Shown here one piece after another: positions 33,222-45,180 of a DNA stretch of 64,000 bases (its first letter is position 1; every line of letters begins with the position of its first letter). Source of the DNA: Stenogyne calaminthoides (Eukaryota > Streptophyta > Magnoliopsida > Lamiales > Lamiaceae); assembly GCA_037126765.1 (NCBI GenBank), contig JBBCBC010000022.1, positions 18,381,758 through 18,445,757 of the forward strand, in the 5' to 3' direction. The translations under genes and the position numbers were made by a program. The notes below the pieces were generated by a model. The model was not told the DNA's origin, ran no database searches, and worked only from the letters and a program-made list of their open reading frames with translations.

Positions 33222-33677
33222 TATTGACAAAGTTACATGTGAATCTTTATTTGACTCGTATCTCTTGTGTTTTATACTTGCTTTTAATTTTGAATAATTT
33301 ATTCCCACTGAGTGTACTTGCATACTCACCCCAATTATTATCATTTCAAGTTAATTAGTTGAACGGCAGGAAATGGTGTTGGTGGATGACAGGCTTCAAC
33401 TACTTTTAAATGAAATATTTTTTTTTTAAATTGAGAGAGAGAATTTCAACTATTATTAGTGGTAATTTTGGATCCTAAGTGAATTTACTTTCGAATAAAT
33501 TGTTGGAGTGTTATGTTTCCGTCGTAACACTCGTTTTAATTTCATGGAATTAATAGACATTTACTTATATTTTATTATACCATTGAAATTGTTTTTGAAT
33601 TTGAATTTTGGCGCTTATTATAGGTTAGTTATAACTACTTTTCCAAATGTCCGAATTTTGAAATCTAGGGCGTCACA
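33222..33677 (+). mobile_element. Gypsy 5' LTR, right part
   Basis: It matches the end of the gypsy 3' LTR (about 51555-52018), from ACAAAGTTACATGTGAAT to the terminus GCGTCACA. The tRNA primer site follows four bases later, which confirms this is the inner end of the 5' LTR. Confidence 0.92.
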
Positions 33678-33680
33678 GTG

Positions 33681-33692
33681 TGGTATCAAAGT
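33681..33692 (+). other. Gypsy primer binding site (tRNA-iMet)
   Basis: TGGTATCAAAGT matches the plant initiator tRNA-Met site (TGGTATCAGAGC) at its first eight bases, directly after the 5' LTR. Confidence 0.82.
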
Positions 33693-33974
33693 AGGTTTAC
33701 GCTCTTGTAGACTTGTTGAAAACAAATCTTTCTTAAAGAGTCGAGTCTGCTCAAAGTGCGTTGATTAATGAGAAAATTTTACTGGTAGAGTCGTGCATCA
33801 CCGCACCGCCTCAACTCATAAGGTACAATTTTATGTAGAATTTCTTTACTATGCAAAATTAAATGCCATTGTTATACATGCTTATAAATAGACATTTATA
33901 TGTTTAGAGACCTTTAGGGTAGGTGATGTTGTGTACTTTAATACACTTACTTAAGTTTATGACCTTAATGATAG

Positions 33975-34390
33975 ATGGTTATATTTAAGGGACCTCGAAT
34001 CATAAGAAAACCTCCATTCGACGATGAGACCAAGAAATTCCTTAAGTATAAGCATAATGTGATTGACCTAGAAGTACATTTAGCTAAAATACGACTTAGG
34101 TGGATAGAGGTGAGGAATAATGAGTGTGCACCCAGCGAGCTATATGCAATGTATGCATTGCAAGCTTCTCTGCCCGAGAAGTGGGAGATGCCACCCCGAA
34201 TATTGTATCATGAGATGTTTGATGAGCAAGAGGAGTTTGGTTGGGACTACTTCCTTTTCGAGTTCCATTTACTCACCATGTGGCTTACCAATGATATGAG
34301 AACCCCGGGAGACAAGAGGGATGGTTTTCCCAAAGTACTATTTGTAGATGAATCTAGAGTGATATTCAAGGAAGAATCTGAAGAGGAGGA
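33975..34390 (+). CDS. Gypsy upstream ORF (ORF0), 5' portion
   Basis: An ATG-initiated frame lies between the primer site and gag. This part encodes about 138 residues (starting MVIFKGPRIIRKPPFDDETK; inside, YALQASLPEKWEMPPRILYH and FLFEFHLLTMWLTNDMRTPG) and is cut by copia copy 2 at 34390. Removing that element and one target duplication continues the frame without a break through 43595-43646 to a stop at 43647. The product would be about 157 residues with a Glu/Ser-rich acidic C-terminus. It has no stop or frameshift although gag-pol is full of them. It is not a zinc knuckle, protease or capsid that I recognise, and its function is unknown. Del/Tekay elements are usually described with gag as the first ORF. 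Confidence 0.65.
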
Positions 34391-35971
34391 TGTTGGAATT
34401 TAGAGGTGCGTAAACACATAATACATGCGCAGCGGAATTAAAGTTCACCAACAACGAACAGTTAATTACATAATTAAATACGAGTAAACGTAAACAGAAT
34501 TCTTACAGTAATTCGTACACGGAATCCTCAACTATGGTATCCACGTAACAATCGTTTACTAACTCGCACAGATCTGCCAGTGTTGAATTCCCGAGATGAA
34601 TTTGCTAGGAAAATTCTCACTTAGAGATTTTATGGAGAAATATGAATTCACGTAATATGAATTTCCCAAGAGCTCATATATATAGGAGAGGGTTAACTTA
34701 AGTCTCAAGCTAATCTAATTAGGAAATAAAATCCCTAATATTTATATAAATAAATCTCTTAGATTTGTTTCCCACATATAAATCTCTACGGATTTAAATT
34801 CCATATATGACAAATCTCTACGATTTGTTTCCATATATATTAAATCCTACAATAATATTCCAAATATTATTATTGGGAATTCTTATTTAATTAAATCCAA
34901 TTTAATTAAATATTAATAATAATTAATTCCAAATTAATCTATTATTAATTTCTTCTCCATAAATTAAATATTAAATCTAATTTAACATTTAATCAACCAA
35001 CTATAATTAGTAAACAACCGTTACTTGTCGTGTGACTCATAGGCCCTCATATATCGAGCGATTAGTCAAACTAACGATCTTAATTGAACCCTAGACAATA
35101 AATCAGAAATTCTCAATATATGAGGTACGTTGCGAGGAAATGTGAAACTACCTGTAACTGGAACATGGGCTATTACGATTTCCTCCTTTCATTCGCGAAT
35201 ACTCGATTAAGTCTTGAACATGATGAAGTGTCTATTCAAATAACTTAATCAATTTATCTCTTATCACTAATTGATCACTTATGTCACACTTAGCCACAAA
35301 GTCTAAGTTAACGTGCATCGGCCGATGACTTTGATCCAATTATGATGAGAAGATGAGTATTCTCTCTAAATCCACATTGAGGAATGAATCATATTCTTGG
35401 ATCAACTACCACGCACATGCACTTCGTGATGAACCCAATCCAAGCCAGCGTCGGTCATGGTCAAAGTTCATCATCTCACACATGTCGTGCGTATTGACCT
35501 CAAGTCAAAGGAGTATCGCATCGCTCCCACTAACCGAGACACTCGTAGACACATATAGTGGAAATACATCAAACGGTTTCTCGAATGGGTATACCAATAC
35601 CCTCTAAGGTATTTGTGCATCCATCATGAGATACCAATTATCTCGTAGTAAGTGAGATCTTACTACACTCTCTAAGAGTATGATGCAGATCGTACACCAA
35701 TCTCCATTGCATCATCAATATCTCATTCTTGATGATCCTTGATCGGGGCTATTTGAGAATCATGATTAAGTCATCTGAGTTCTCACAACCTCAATGACAT
35801 CAATGACCCATGGGAACACTTGTATGAATAAATGCAAACAATCAAACATAATACTCAAACAAGTGTATTGCCATACATTAATATTAAGTGAACTATAATA
35901 TTAAATCAAACTTAATATCATCGAGTATTATGTCCTTACAATAAATTGTCTCTAGGATACTAACACTAACA
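34391..35971 (-). mobile_element. Copia copy 2, 3' LTR
   Basis: Reverse complement of the family LTR: the plus strand starts TGTTGGAATTTAGAGG and ends CTAACACTAACA. Two TGTTAG units are at the outer end on the minus strand. It lacks about 25-30 bp near 35445 (the 'CATATCTACCCATGG' stretch) that the 5' LTR has at 43040. Confidence 0.92.
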
Positions 35972-35984
35972 ATCTCCCACTTGG
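35972..35984 (-). other. Polypurine tract of copia copy 2
   Basis: The minus strand reads CCAAGTGGGAGAT directly before the 3' LTR, the same as in copy 1. Confidence 0.88.
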
Positions 35985-36059
35985 ACTAGAGTCAATCACC
36001 TACATGTCTAACCCCTAGACCATCAAATGTCTAGTGTGTACATGAACACTCAGTGTTTA

Positions 36060-37406
36060 GGTGAAATGATCTTCCAAATTAAATATGTGGGAATACATTT
36101 TAATTGTATTTCTCCTATCGTTATGATCTCCCGGATCAAATGATAAGTCTAGGTACATGCTCGTTTATGCTTGTTGATCTCAGTTTCTTTGCTTACGCAA
36201 TCGCACCAACGTTGTCTCAATACAACTTTATTAGATAACTGGCACTAGGAACTACCCCTAGTTCTCTTGAGAACTATAAAATTCAGACAGCCTGCTTGAG
36301 GCTTCTGATACAGCAATGTACTCAACTTCGGTTGTTGAATCTGCGGTCCTTTTGCTTGGAACTATTACAAACTGACCGCCTCATTATTGAGAGTGAAAAG
36401 TAACCTGACTGTGATTTTTAATTATCACAGTCGGATTGGAAACTTGTGTCAGCATAACCAGTGACTACTAATTATGGCTGTCCACTATAGACAAGGAAAC
36501 ATTCTTTAGTTCGTCTAAGATACTTCAGAATGGTCTTGACAGCAATCCAGTGAGATTCACCAGGATTCTGTTGATGTCTATCAGTGATGTTGATAGCGTA
36601 GGCCACGTTTGGCCTAGTGCAAGTCATGGCGTACATGATTGACCCAATTGCATATGCGTATGGGACATCTTTCATGCGCTTGATATCAGCTTCAACAGGA
36701 GGACAATCCTTCTTTGACAGCTTTATCCCATGATTTGCCTATAGAGACCCTCTCTTAGAGTCCTCTATCGCAAAATGCTTCAACACCTTGTCTACATATG
36801 TGGACTGTGACAGCCTCAACATCCTCTTGGATCTATTCATGTGGATCTTGATCCCTAAGATGTAGCAGGCTTCACAAAGATCCTTCATCATGAAGGTCTT
36901 CGACAACCAATCTTCAACGGACTGCATTAACGGGATATTGTTTCTCAAAATCAATATGTCATCGACATATACGATTATGAAAATAATATTCCTCCCGCTG
37001 CGTTCACAATAAACGCATGGATCTTCCGAATTTTCTGATAAAGTCAAAACTTGATAGCTTCATCAAATTGGATATTCCAACTTCTAGAAGCTTGCTTCAA
37101 TCCATAGATGGATCTCTTTAGCTTGCATACTAAATTAGAATTTGGCTTAGATGTAAAACCTTCCGGTTGAGTTATAAACACTTCCTTATCAATGTTTCCA
37201 TTGAGGAAAGCTGTTTTGACATCCATCTGCCAAATCTCATAATCATAGTGTGCTGCTATCGCAAGTAAAATTCGAATGGACTTGATCTTTGCAACTAGTG
37301 AGAAGGTCTCATCATAGTCAGTGCCTTCGTGTTGACTATTACCCTTCACCACCAACCTAGCTTTGTAGGTTTGTACGGGTCTAACCCCTTTAGGCAACTC
37401 AACCAA
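36060..37406 (-). pseudogene. Copia copy 2 reverse transcriptase and RNase H
   Basis: The minus frame 37406-37044 has YDETFSLVAKIKSIRILLAI, MDVKTAFLNGNIDKEVFI and SIYGLKQASRSWNIQFDEAI. The next frame, 37047-36739, has FIIVYVDDILILRN with the full Y-V-D-D, and ILGIKIHMNRSKRMLRLSQS. RNase H begins at 36675 (MKDVPYAYAIGSIMYAMTCT) and continues in broken frames to about 36060. The segment before 37406 lacks the VFKRK-type RT start seen in copy 1 (a short internal deletion at 37378). Confidence 0.9.
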
Positions 37407-37429
37407 GTCCTAGACTTAATTGGTGTACA

Positions 37430-38090
37430 TCGAGTCCATCTCGGATTTCATGGCTTCATGCCACTTCCCTGAATCAATATCTAATATTGCTTCAGAGTAT
37501 GTATTAGGATCGTCCTTATCCAGTATGTCCACATTATGAGTTCCTCAAGAGGTAATTGTATCTAATGGGTGGAGTATGATTCCTAATTGACTTACGGAGC
37601 TGTGGTTGTGCAGGCTGTACATTCTGATCGTAAAAATTTTGTGGTGCATTGATTTCATCAATGTCCGGAGAGTCCTAAAGAGCTACACTTTCAGATGCCT
37701 CTTGAGCGGGAGTTTGAACTATGTTGTTCTCATTCAGCCCACTTGGAGGTTCTTGCACTGGCAAGCCTACTCCAATTACGCTCCCACTGGTTGAAAGACG
37801 ATCACCTAGTGAAAGACTCCCACCGTGAAAGTTGTTGAATGCTCCCACTAATTCCTTGTCATGTTGCTTTAACAATATATCAGTCTCTTTGTTAATTTGT
37901 GGTTCTTGAATTTATTCAAGTTCTATCAGCGTACGACCTTGTTCCTTAAAGACATAGTCTTCTTCCAGGAACTTGGTCTGCCTAGAAACAATCACTGATT
38001 ATTTCTCAGGTAGATAGAAGTAATATCCTTTAGTTTCTTTAGGATGTCCCAGAAAGTAACCTTTTCACATTTGGATTCCAACTTGTCGGT
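37430..38090 (-). pseudogene. Copia copy 2 integrase-RT linker
   Basis: The minus frame 37875-37675 (KQHDKELVGAFNNFHGGSLS, VGLPVQEPPSGLNENNIVQT) is the counterpart of 15440-15650 in copy 1. It is a polar, Ser/Glu/Gln-rich, probably unfolded connector. No catalytic residues are expected here. Confidence 0.75.
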
Positions 38091-38099
38091 AAACATCCT

Positions 38100-38831
38100 T
38101 TTCATAATCACGGGGCAACCCCATGTTAGATATGTGTAAAATTTAGCTTCTTGCCACACCATGGTTCATATGGTGTATGCTCAACCAATTTAGATGGAAT
38201 CCTATTCAGAATGTAAATTGAGGTTTGTAACGCGTATCCCATAAGAATGTTGGAAGATAGGAAAAGCTCATCATGGACCTCACCATGTCCAACAGGGTTT
38301 GGTTTCTACTCTCGGACACACTGTTCATGTTCCTGGAGTAGTCCATTGTGACTGGATTTCATGTAACTTCAAGTAATCAGTGAATTCATGGCTAAGGTAT
38401 TCACCTCCTCGATCCGATCGAAGAGTCTTGATACTCTTACCAAGTTGCTTCTCTACTTCAGCCTTAAACTCTTTGAATTTCTCAAAAAAATCGAATTTGT
38501 GTTTCATTAGATACACGTATCTGTATCTTGAGAAATCATCAATAAAAGTGATGAAGCATCCGAAGTGACCCCTAGCTAGAGTGGACAATGGTCCACAAAC
38601 ATCGTTGTAGATCAACTCTAGAACTTCTTTGGCATGCACCCCTTTCCCAGAAAATGGTTTGTTGATCATCTTGCCCATGAGATAAGATTCACAATTACCA
38701 TAAGACTCAAAGTCGAATGGGGTTAAGTAGTCTAACTTTCTTAACCTTGCAATTCTTTTCTCGTTTACATGATCAAGTTCTACAATGCCATAAGTAAGTC
38801 GGGTTTTCATGATTAAGAATATCATATCCAT
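38100..38831 (-). pseudogene. Copia copy 2 integrase
   Basis: The 168-codon frame (38831-38325) holds the pre-integrase remnant (DHVNEKRIARLRKLDYLTPF, SYLMGKMINKPFSGKG) and the core with GCFITFIDDFSRYRYVYLMK (first Asp) and TLRSDRGGEYLSHEF (second Asp). It ends at 38325 just before the Glu-bearing segment, which continues out of frame (plus-strand 38250-38320). It keeps the 'KPFSGKG' loop that copy 1 has lost. Confidence 0.88.
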
Positions 38832-38893
38832 AATGCAACAAATACATGTTGTGAGTAATAGAAAGAACTAGTTAACAATTATTAAGTTCTAAT

Positions 38894-39720
38894 CTAAAAC
38901 CAAGGGGTAAGTCTAACATAAGTCCCCACACGTTCAGTCAGCAACTCTTGCTTCATTTCCACGTGTAAGACGACTTCACCCGCCCTATCTGTCCTATGAC
39001 ATATGAGCTCTTTCACATTAGTGCAAATGTGAGAGTCAAATCCGGTATCCAATACCAAACAGTTAGCGCTATTAGTGGACATTTTTATCTTAATAACAAA
39101 CATACTTGTTCTAGTGCTAGAAGCACCTAGTGCCTTCTTTTCAGCACCCAAAACTTTACAGTCCTTCTTCCGGTGCCCTCTTCTACTTACAGTAGAGGCA
39201 CACATCCTTGTTTACTCGCTCCTTCTTTTGAACACCATCTTAGTGATAGTGAACTCAAAAGTCTTGAGCACGTTGTGAAGTTCAGGCACGGTCGCATCCG
39301 TCTTATTCATATTGTAGTTCACAATGAAGCTAAAATATGAATCCGGGAGCAACTGGAGGATAGCATAGATGAAAACGTTGGTCTTTTAGCTCAAAGCCTA
39401 AATTACCAAGTTTATCAATTAGGCCTATCATCTTAAGCACATGAGATGAAATTTTCCCTTCCTTAGCTAACCGGCATCTGAATAGATATCTCATCACTTC
39501 ATAAATCTCAGAATGAGATTCAGAATCAAAGAGATCCTTCGGAGTTTGGAGCACGTAGAAGAGATCCATTTTCTCACGTTGCCTATGTATATTGGGAGTC
39601 ATGCCGAGCAACATCACACACTGAGCCTAGGAAGCATCCTCTTGATGCTTCTTCTGAGCTGCTACGTCAAACGTGGCTGTCTCAGAGTACCAGCTTTAAG
39701 GGTAACCGAGATATAAGTGT
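38894..39720 (-). pseudogene. Copia copy 2 gag and protease
   Basis: The frame 39617-39330 encodes the capsid part (MTPNIHRQREKMDLFYVLQT, KISSHVLKMIGLIDKLGNLG). The frame 39205-38894 begins in the zinc knuckle (GHRKKDCK) and contains the protease motif CLVLDTGFDSHICTNVKEL, which keeps D-T-G where copy 1 has a stop. They are separated by frameshifts at about 39210-39330. On the plus strand 39513-39716 is a shadow. Confidence 0.82.
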
Positions 39721-41970
39721 TCAACATGTCTCAATCTTTTCTTGCCTTAGCACCAAACACATGTTTCGGTGTCAATCCAGAAAATTTGGCCTAGCCAATT
39801 TAGTTTGTTTCCAAAACACATCTCAATAACAGTTATACATTTCAACTAACCAAGAGAAATAAAATAAAACGGAAATTAAACACATAATTCCTATGATCAA
39901 TATTTAGCAATCAAAATAAATGTGGTCTTTCTTTTGTGTTTATTTTCTCTCCATTATTTTCACATACTTAACGACCTCATCGGAAAAGTACGAATTTATA
40001 TTAAATATAAATCATAATGGAGTAGGATCCACATTCCTACTATCATAATCCCAGCGAGGGCTGAATATCACAATAGCATAACTGGTAGGTCTCCAAACCA
40101 ATTGCAAAAACTGCAATTCCCAGTTTATCAAACCCAGTTCGACTGATGTCCCTTAACTTTTGTTCCCCGCGAGGGCAAGTGAAACAAAATTAAGTTAGTT
40201 TACAACCATCAAGCGGCGACATTACATGTCCCTATAAAGGTCCTGTTAGATGTAGATCCGAGCAAAAGACGAGGGCCTTAAATACTCATTGGAATGAAAT
40301 CTCTGGTTTTCTTTTAATTTTGATGGAAGACATCTTATCAAATCAATGAGAAAACTATATTTTAGTGAGGAACATTTTAAAGGCGGGGTATTAATTGCTT
40401 AATCGAGATCCAACATGTTAATCTATATCACATTTGAGCAATTATTGGGCGCCGCCTACCCAAACATGATTTCACACGAACTAACACTTATATGGGCGTC
40501 GTCTACCCAAACAATAATACGGTTCGACAAGTATTGGGCGCCACCTACCCAAACAATTATAATGCGGATGTAAAAGGCGTTAACATAATATAAAACATGT
40601 TAACCAAGTGGGAATTAATAACCCGTTTAATCATTTAAACCATAATTTTAAAATCCAATTTTAAACTAAATTTAATAATTAAATTCATTATTAATACTAG
40701 CTTTTAATTAATCCAATTAATTAAGTCCGTCACTAGTCCAACTAATACGTTTTAGTGAGATTTAATAATTCTTTTAAAAATAAATTTTAAAATCCAATTT
40801 TAAATTCAATTTTAAAATTATTAAATTTCAATAATTAATCAAATTAATTATAAATAAAAGTCCAACCTTTATTACTAATCCTTAAAATATTAATCTCATT
40901 AAAATTTTAAAAATTAGATTTTAATCATTATTTGTCATGGGCTCAAATGCAATTTCTAAAACTTGCACGGAAGGACTTGTTCAAAATTCAATTTACAAAA
41001 CAGTCATTCCCTCATCACAACCCAGAAAACGTCTCTTTAATCGGGACAACCAAAATAAAAATTCAACCTCAGTTCATCATAATTAATCCAATTAATCATA
41101 CGAACAGTTAATTTTAGAAATCGATTTCATCATACAGTCCAAATCAGTCCAACTAATCCGGAAACAAGGAACCCAAAATCATACAGTTCAAGTTGCACAG
41201 AACCAAAACAGGAAAAGGCAACAAGCAAGGGGCAGCTATCTGCGCTTGCAGGCGAGTCGTCGCCACCGCTAGGCGAGCGGGCGACTCGCCAGTGCAATTG
41301 ATTTACAAAATGCATACAAGTAACCAACACTCCTCGTCTCAAATCGAATCGAAGATGAGAGTTGTAGATCGAGAGCGTGACGGCGGAAGCGACCTAGGGC
41401 TCGCGAATCAAAGTGGGTCGAACGGACCCACGAGTGAAACGGTTAAGGATACGCAGCGCCGTAGCCACGCGGTGGCGCGTCGTCGAGAGGTTCGTCAAAG
41501 TAGGGTCTTCGCCCAATCGAATCGTCATACGAAATGAGGACACAGTCGTCTACATCAAGACTCACCGGGCAACGCCACCATGCGAGGGAGAGGCGATTCG
41601 GGTCGCACCGTCGCGGATCCAATCCGCTTGATTTTGGGCCGACGCGGCATCGCGAGGCCAGCGCGAGTCACGCGGCTTCGCCGCCGACTCATTCGCGGTC
41701 ATGGATGCACGCAGGGATGAAAGCTGGCGCCGGAGCAAGACGGTGGTGGCGGATGGGTTTTCCCAGAAAACCCTAATCTGGGCGAAGGAGACGAAGCGGC
41801 AAAACAAGAAGGGTGTAATTGATTTAAGCAAATCAGCATATCAAACACAATATATGCAACACCCTAAAGGCAATATTAATCGGTGCGGTTCGGTCAAACT
41901 GATCAGCCGCACCCAGTTTTATAAAAATGTTCATAAAACCAATTTTAATTATACAATTAATCAAGAGTCT
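39721..41970 (-). other. Copia copy 2 leader with the GC-rich block
   Basis: Counterpart of 11457-13547 in copy 1. The GC-rich part is at about 41200-41810, with the telo-box dyad near 41755-41780 (AAAACCCTAATC on the plus strand). Three TTGGGCGCC-type units occur at 40443-40545, corresponding to the three in copy 1. The rest is AT-rich with no recognisable frame. Confidence 0.75.
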
Positions 41971-41984
41971 GAGCTCTGATACCA
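41971..41984 (-). other. Copia copy 2 primer binding site
   Basis: The minus strand reads TGGTATCAGAGCTC, a perfect tRNA-iMet site, one base from the 5' LTR end. Confidence 0.92.
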
Positions 41985-41985
41985 C

Positions 41986-43589
41986 TGTTGGAATTTAGAG
42001 GCACGTAAACACATAATACATGCGCAGCGGAATTAAAGTTCACCAACAATGAACAGTTAATTGCATAATTAAATACGAGTAAACGTAAATAGAATTCTTA
42101 CAGTAATTCATACACGGATTCCTCAATTATGGTATCCATGTAACAGTCGTTTACTAACTCGCACAGATCTGTCAGCGTTGTATCCCCGAGATGAATTTGC
42201 TAGGAAAATTCTAACTTAGGGATTTTATGGAGAAATATGAATTCATGTAATATGAATTTCACAAGAGCTCATATATATAGGAGAGGGTTAGCTTAAGTCT
42301 CAAGCTAATCTAATTAGGAAATAAAATCCCTAATCTTTATTTAAATAAATCTCTTAGATTTATTTCCCACATATAAATCTCTACGGATTTAAATTCAATA
42401 TATGACAAATCTTTACGATTTGTTTCCATATATATTAAATCCTACAATAATATTCCAAATATTATTATTGGAAATTTTTATTTAATTAAATCCAATTTAA
42501 TTAAATATTAATAATAATTAATTCCAAATTAATCTATTATTAATTTCTTCACCATAAATTAAATATTAAATCTAATTTAACATTTAATTAAAAAACTATA
42601 ATTAGTAATCAACCGTTACTTGTTGTGTGACCCATAGGCCCTCATATATCGAGCGATTAGTCAAACTAACGGTCTTAATTGAACCCTAGACAATAAATTA
42701 GACATTCTCAATATATGAGATATGTTGCGAGGAAATATGCAACTACCTGTAACTGAAACATGGGCTATTACAATTTTCTCCTTTCATTCGCGAATAATCG
42801 ATTAAGTCTTGAACATGATGAAGTGTCTATTCAAATAACTTAATCAATTTATCTCTAATCACTAATTGATCACTTATGTCACACTTAGCCACAAAGTCTA
42901 AGTTGACGTGCATCGGTCGATGACTTTGATCCAATTATGATGAGAAGATGAGTATTCTCTCTAAATCCACATTGAGGAATGAATCATATTCTTGGCTCAA
43001 CTACCACGCACATGCACTTCGTGATGAACCCAATCCAAGTCATATCTACCCATGGAAGGGTGCAAGCGTTGGTCATGGTCAAAGTTCATCATCCCACACA
43101 TGTCGTGCGTATTGACCTCAAGTCAAAGGAGTATGACATCGCTCCCACTAACCGAGACACCCGTAAACACATATAGTGGAAATACATCAAACGGTTTCTC
43201 GGATGGGTATATCAATACCCTCTAAGGTATTTGTGCATCCATCATGAGATACCTAGAATCTCGTAGTAAGTGAGATCTTACTACACTCTCTAAGAGTATG
43301 ATGCAGACCGCACACCAATCTTCATTGCATCATCAATATCCCATTCTTGATGATCCTTGATCGGGGCTATTTGAGAATCATGCTTAAGTCATCTGAGTTC
43401 TCACAACCTCAATGACAGCATTGACCCATGGGAACACTTGTATGAATAAATGCAAATAATCAAACATAATATTCAAACAAGTGTATTGCCATACATTAAT
43501 ATTAAGTGAACTATAATATTAAATCAAACTGAATATCATCGAGTATTATGTCCTTACAATAGATTGTCTCTATGACACTAACACTAACA
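41986..43589 (-). mobile_element. Copia copy 2, 5' LTR
   Basis: The plus strand starts TGTTGGAATTTAGAGG and ends ACACTAACACTAACA, colinear with 34391-35971. A minus-strand TATA-like CTATATATATGAGC lies at about 42270-42283. Two TGTTAG units are at the tip. Confidence 0.92.
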
Positions 43590-43594
43590 GAAGA

Positions 43595-43649
43595 GTCATC
43601 TGAGAATGAATCCGAAGAAGAAGAGCCATCTGAGGATGAGTCCAATTGA
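43595..43649 (+). CDS. Gypsy upstream ORF (ORF0), 3' portion
   Basis: This is the acidic tail of the ORF that starts at 33975. It is rich in Glu and Ser, with Asp, and ends in TGA at 43647-43649. It is in frame with the first part once copia copy 2 and one GAGGA/GAAGA duplication are removed. A gap of about 280 bases follows before gag. Confidence 0.6.
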
Positions 43650-43932
43650 CCTGAATAATTCGGGAGGAACTACTTGTTTTATTTTGTTTTATTTATTTTT
43701 CAATTTGTGAAGTGACCAAAAGGATGTTACAAATTATGATCCATCTTTTTTTTTAATAAAATCATTGGGTGTTTAAACTTGTTGATTTTATGATCATTGA
43801 TGTGTATTTCCTCTTTTATGTTTTGCTACTTATTTTTTGTTGTGTACTAAGTCACTATGATGAGATCAATGAAACCAAATTTATTGTGGTCACAAATGTT
43901 AACACAACACAAATTTCGATATGTTTTAGGTT

Positions 43933-44880
43933 ATGGCTCGTGGTAACGCACACAACCAGTCACCCCAAGAGGCAGAGGAATTCCAAAATAATGCTAGTAA
44001 GGTTGAACAATTCCATCGTTACAAGCCACCCACTTTCAATGGACGGGACGAACCCGAAAAGATTGAAGAATGGTTTAGGGCTTTGGAACATATCTTCCAT
44101 CTCGTTAGGTGCATGACCTAGCAGCGTGTATCTTGTGTTGAATTTTAGCAGGTGGAAAACGTTGATCATTGGTGGGAGGGGTATTGGCGGTCTAGAACTG
44201 AAGTAGAAAGGAACACATTGATATGGGATGGCTTCAAGAGAATAGTCATGGAAAGGTATTTTCCTGATACCCATCAATAGAAGATGGAGTCTTGATTCTT
44301 CAATTTTCAATAAGGAAACCTAATTGTGGAAGAAAAAGAAAAACAATGCAGCAATATGGCCCGTTTTGCAAGCACGATGGTGGATACGGAGAGGAAGAAA
44401 AGCTCAGAAATTCAACAAGGAGCTTTGGCCCGAGATTCTCAGTATCCTGGCGAGTCACGGAGATATGCCTTTCAATGACTTGGTGAAGAGAGCTGGAGAA
44501 ATTGTTGCAAGCCAGCAAACTGAGAGGGACCATTAGAAACTGGCGGACATCTTAGGAAAGAGAAGATGGGATGACCGTAAGCAGAACAACAATAATCAGA
44601 ATAAACAAGGGAAATTCTAGGTAGTGCTGCACCATCACGACCGCAAGGCAAACTTCCCCCAAGGGATTTTCAAGGAGCCACGGGTTCAAATGTCCAACCA
44701 ATTAAGCCTCTTTGTGCAAGTTTTAGAAAAAATAACCGAGGAGAGTGTCTTGTGGGTAAAGGCAAGTGTTTCAGATGCCAACTGCCGGGCCATACAGCTC
44801 CCTATTGTCCCAACTTTGGTGGCCTGAATCCTGCACCTAAAGGCAATGCACGAGTTTACTTTATGGCAGGATACAAGGAT
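43933..44880 (+). pseudogene. Gypsy gag (capsid and zinc knuckle)
   Basis: An ATG at 43933 starts MARGNAHNQSPQEAEEFQNN, followed by 'RYKPPTFNGRDEPEKIEEWF' (typical 'F.G...P..AE.W' capsid start). The frame stops at 44119 after a shift. Later pieces include EMEESW-like capsid helices and a zinc knuckle CFRCQLPGHTAPYC (about 44768-44810) with all four ligands (C-x2-C-x4-H-x4-C). Several in-frame stops (44119, 44276, 44533) and frameshifts break it. Confidence 0.85.
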
Positions 44881-45180
44881 GAAGAACATCAACGTCCTGA
44901 TACCCCAACAGGTATGTTGACGTTAAATAAAGTTCCAATTGTAGCTTTATTTGATCTGGTGTGACACATTCTTTTGTGTCCACGAAGTGTTATGCTAAAG
45001 TTGCTTGCAAGGAAACCAATACAGTCGAAGCACTTGATGTTAGTATTCTCTCAGGTAAAATGATAGTTACAGATAAAGTAGCTAAGGACGTGAACTTAGA
45101 CATATGTGGTAGGAGTTTAGAGGCTAACTTATGTGTTATAGAGATGGAACACTTTGACGTAATTTTTGGAATGGATTGAC
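44881..45180 (+). pseudogene. Gypsy aspartic protease, active-site frameshift
   Basis: The frame 44752-44964 ends TLNKVPIVALFDLV and the next starts THSFVSTKCYAKVACKET and runs to 45179 (LCVIEMEHFDVIFGMD). The family has 'ALFDSGATHSFVS'. Here one base is missing exactly at D-S-G (44953-44960), so the catalytic Asp is in one frame and the flap in another. Confidence 0.85.

Larger units (their letters stand above)
34391..43589 (-). mobile_element. Ty1-copia element, copy 2 (in gypsy ORF0)
   Basis: LTRs at 34391-35971 and 41986-43589 end in TG...CA. The primer site is at 41971-41984 and the polypurine tract at 35972-35984. The flanks GAGGA (34386-34390) and GAAGA (43590-43594) are a 5-bp duplication with one change. 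The element is colinear with copy 1 in opposite orientation. It is somewhat better preserved: the RT active site is Y-V-D-D and the protease keeps D-T-G. Frameshifts and stops still break gag-pol. Confidence 0.93.

Noticed and set aside
43769..44116. Frame overlapping the gypsy gag start
   Set aside because: The gag capsid pattern is in the 43933 frame; this one is Phe/Ile/Leu-rich upstream and out of frame with gag.
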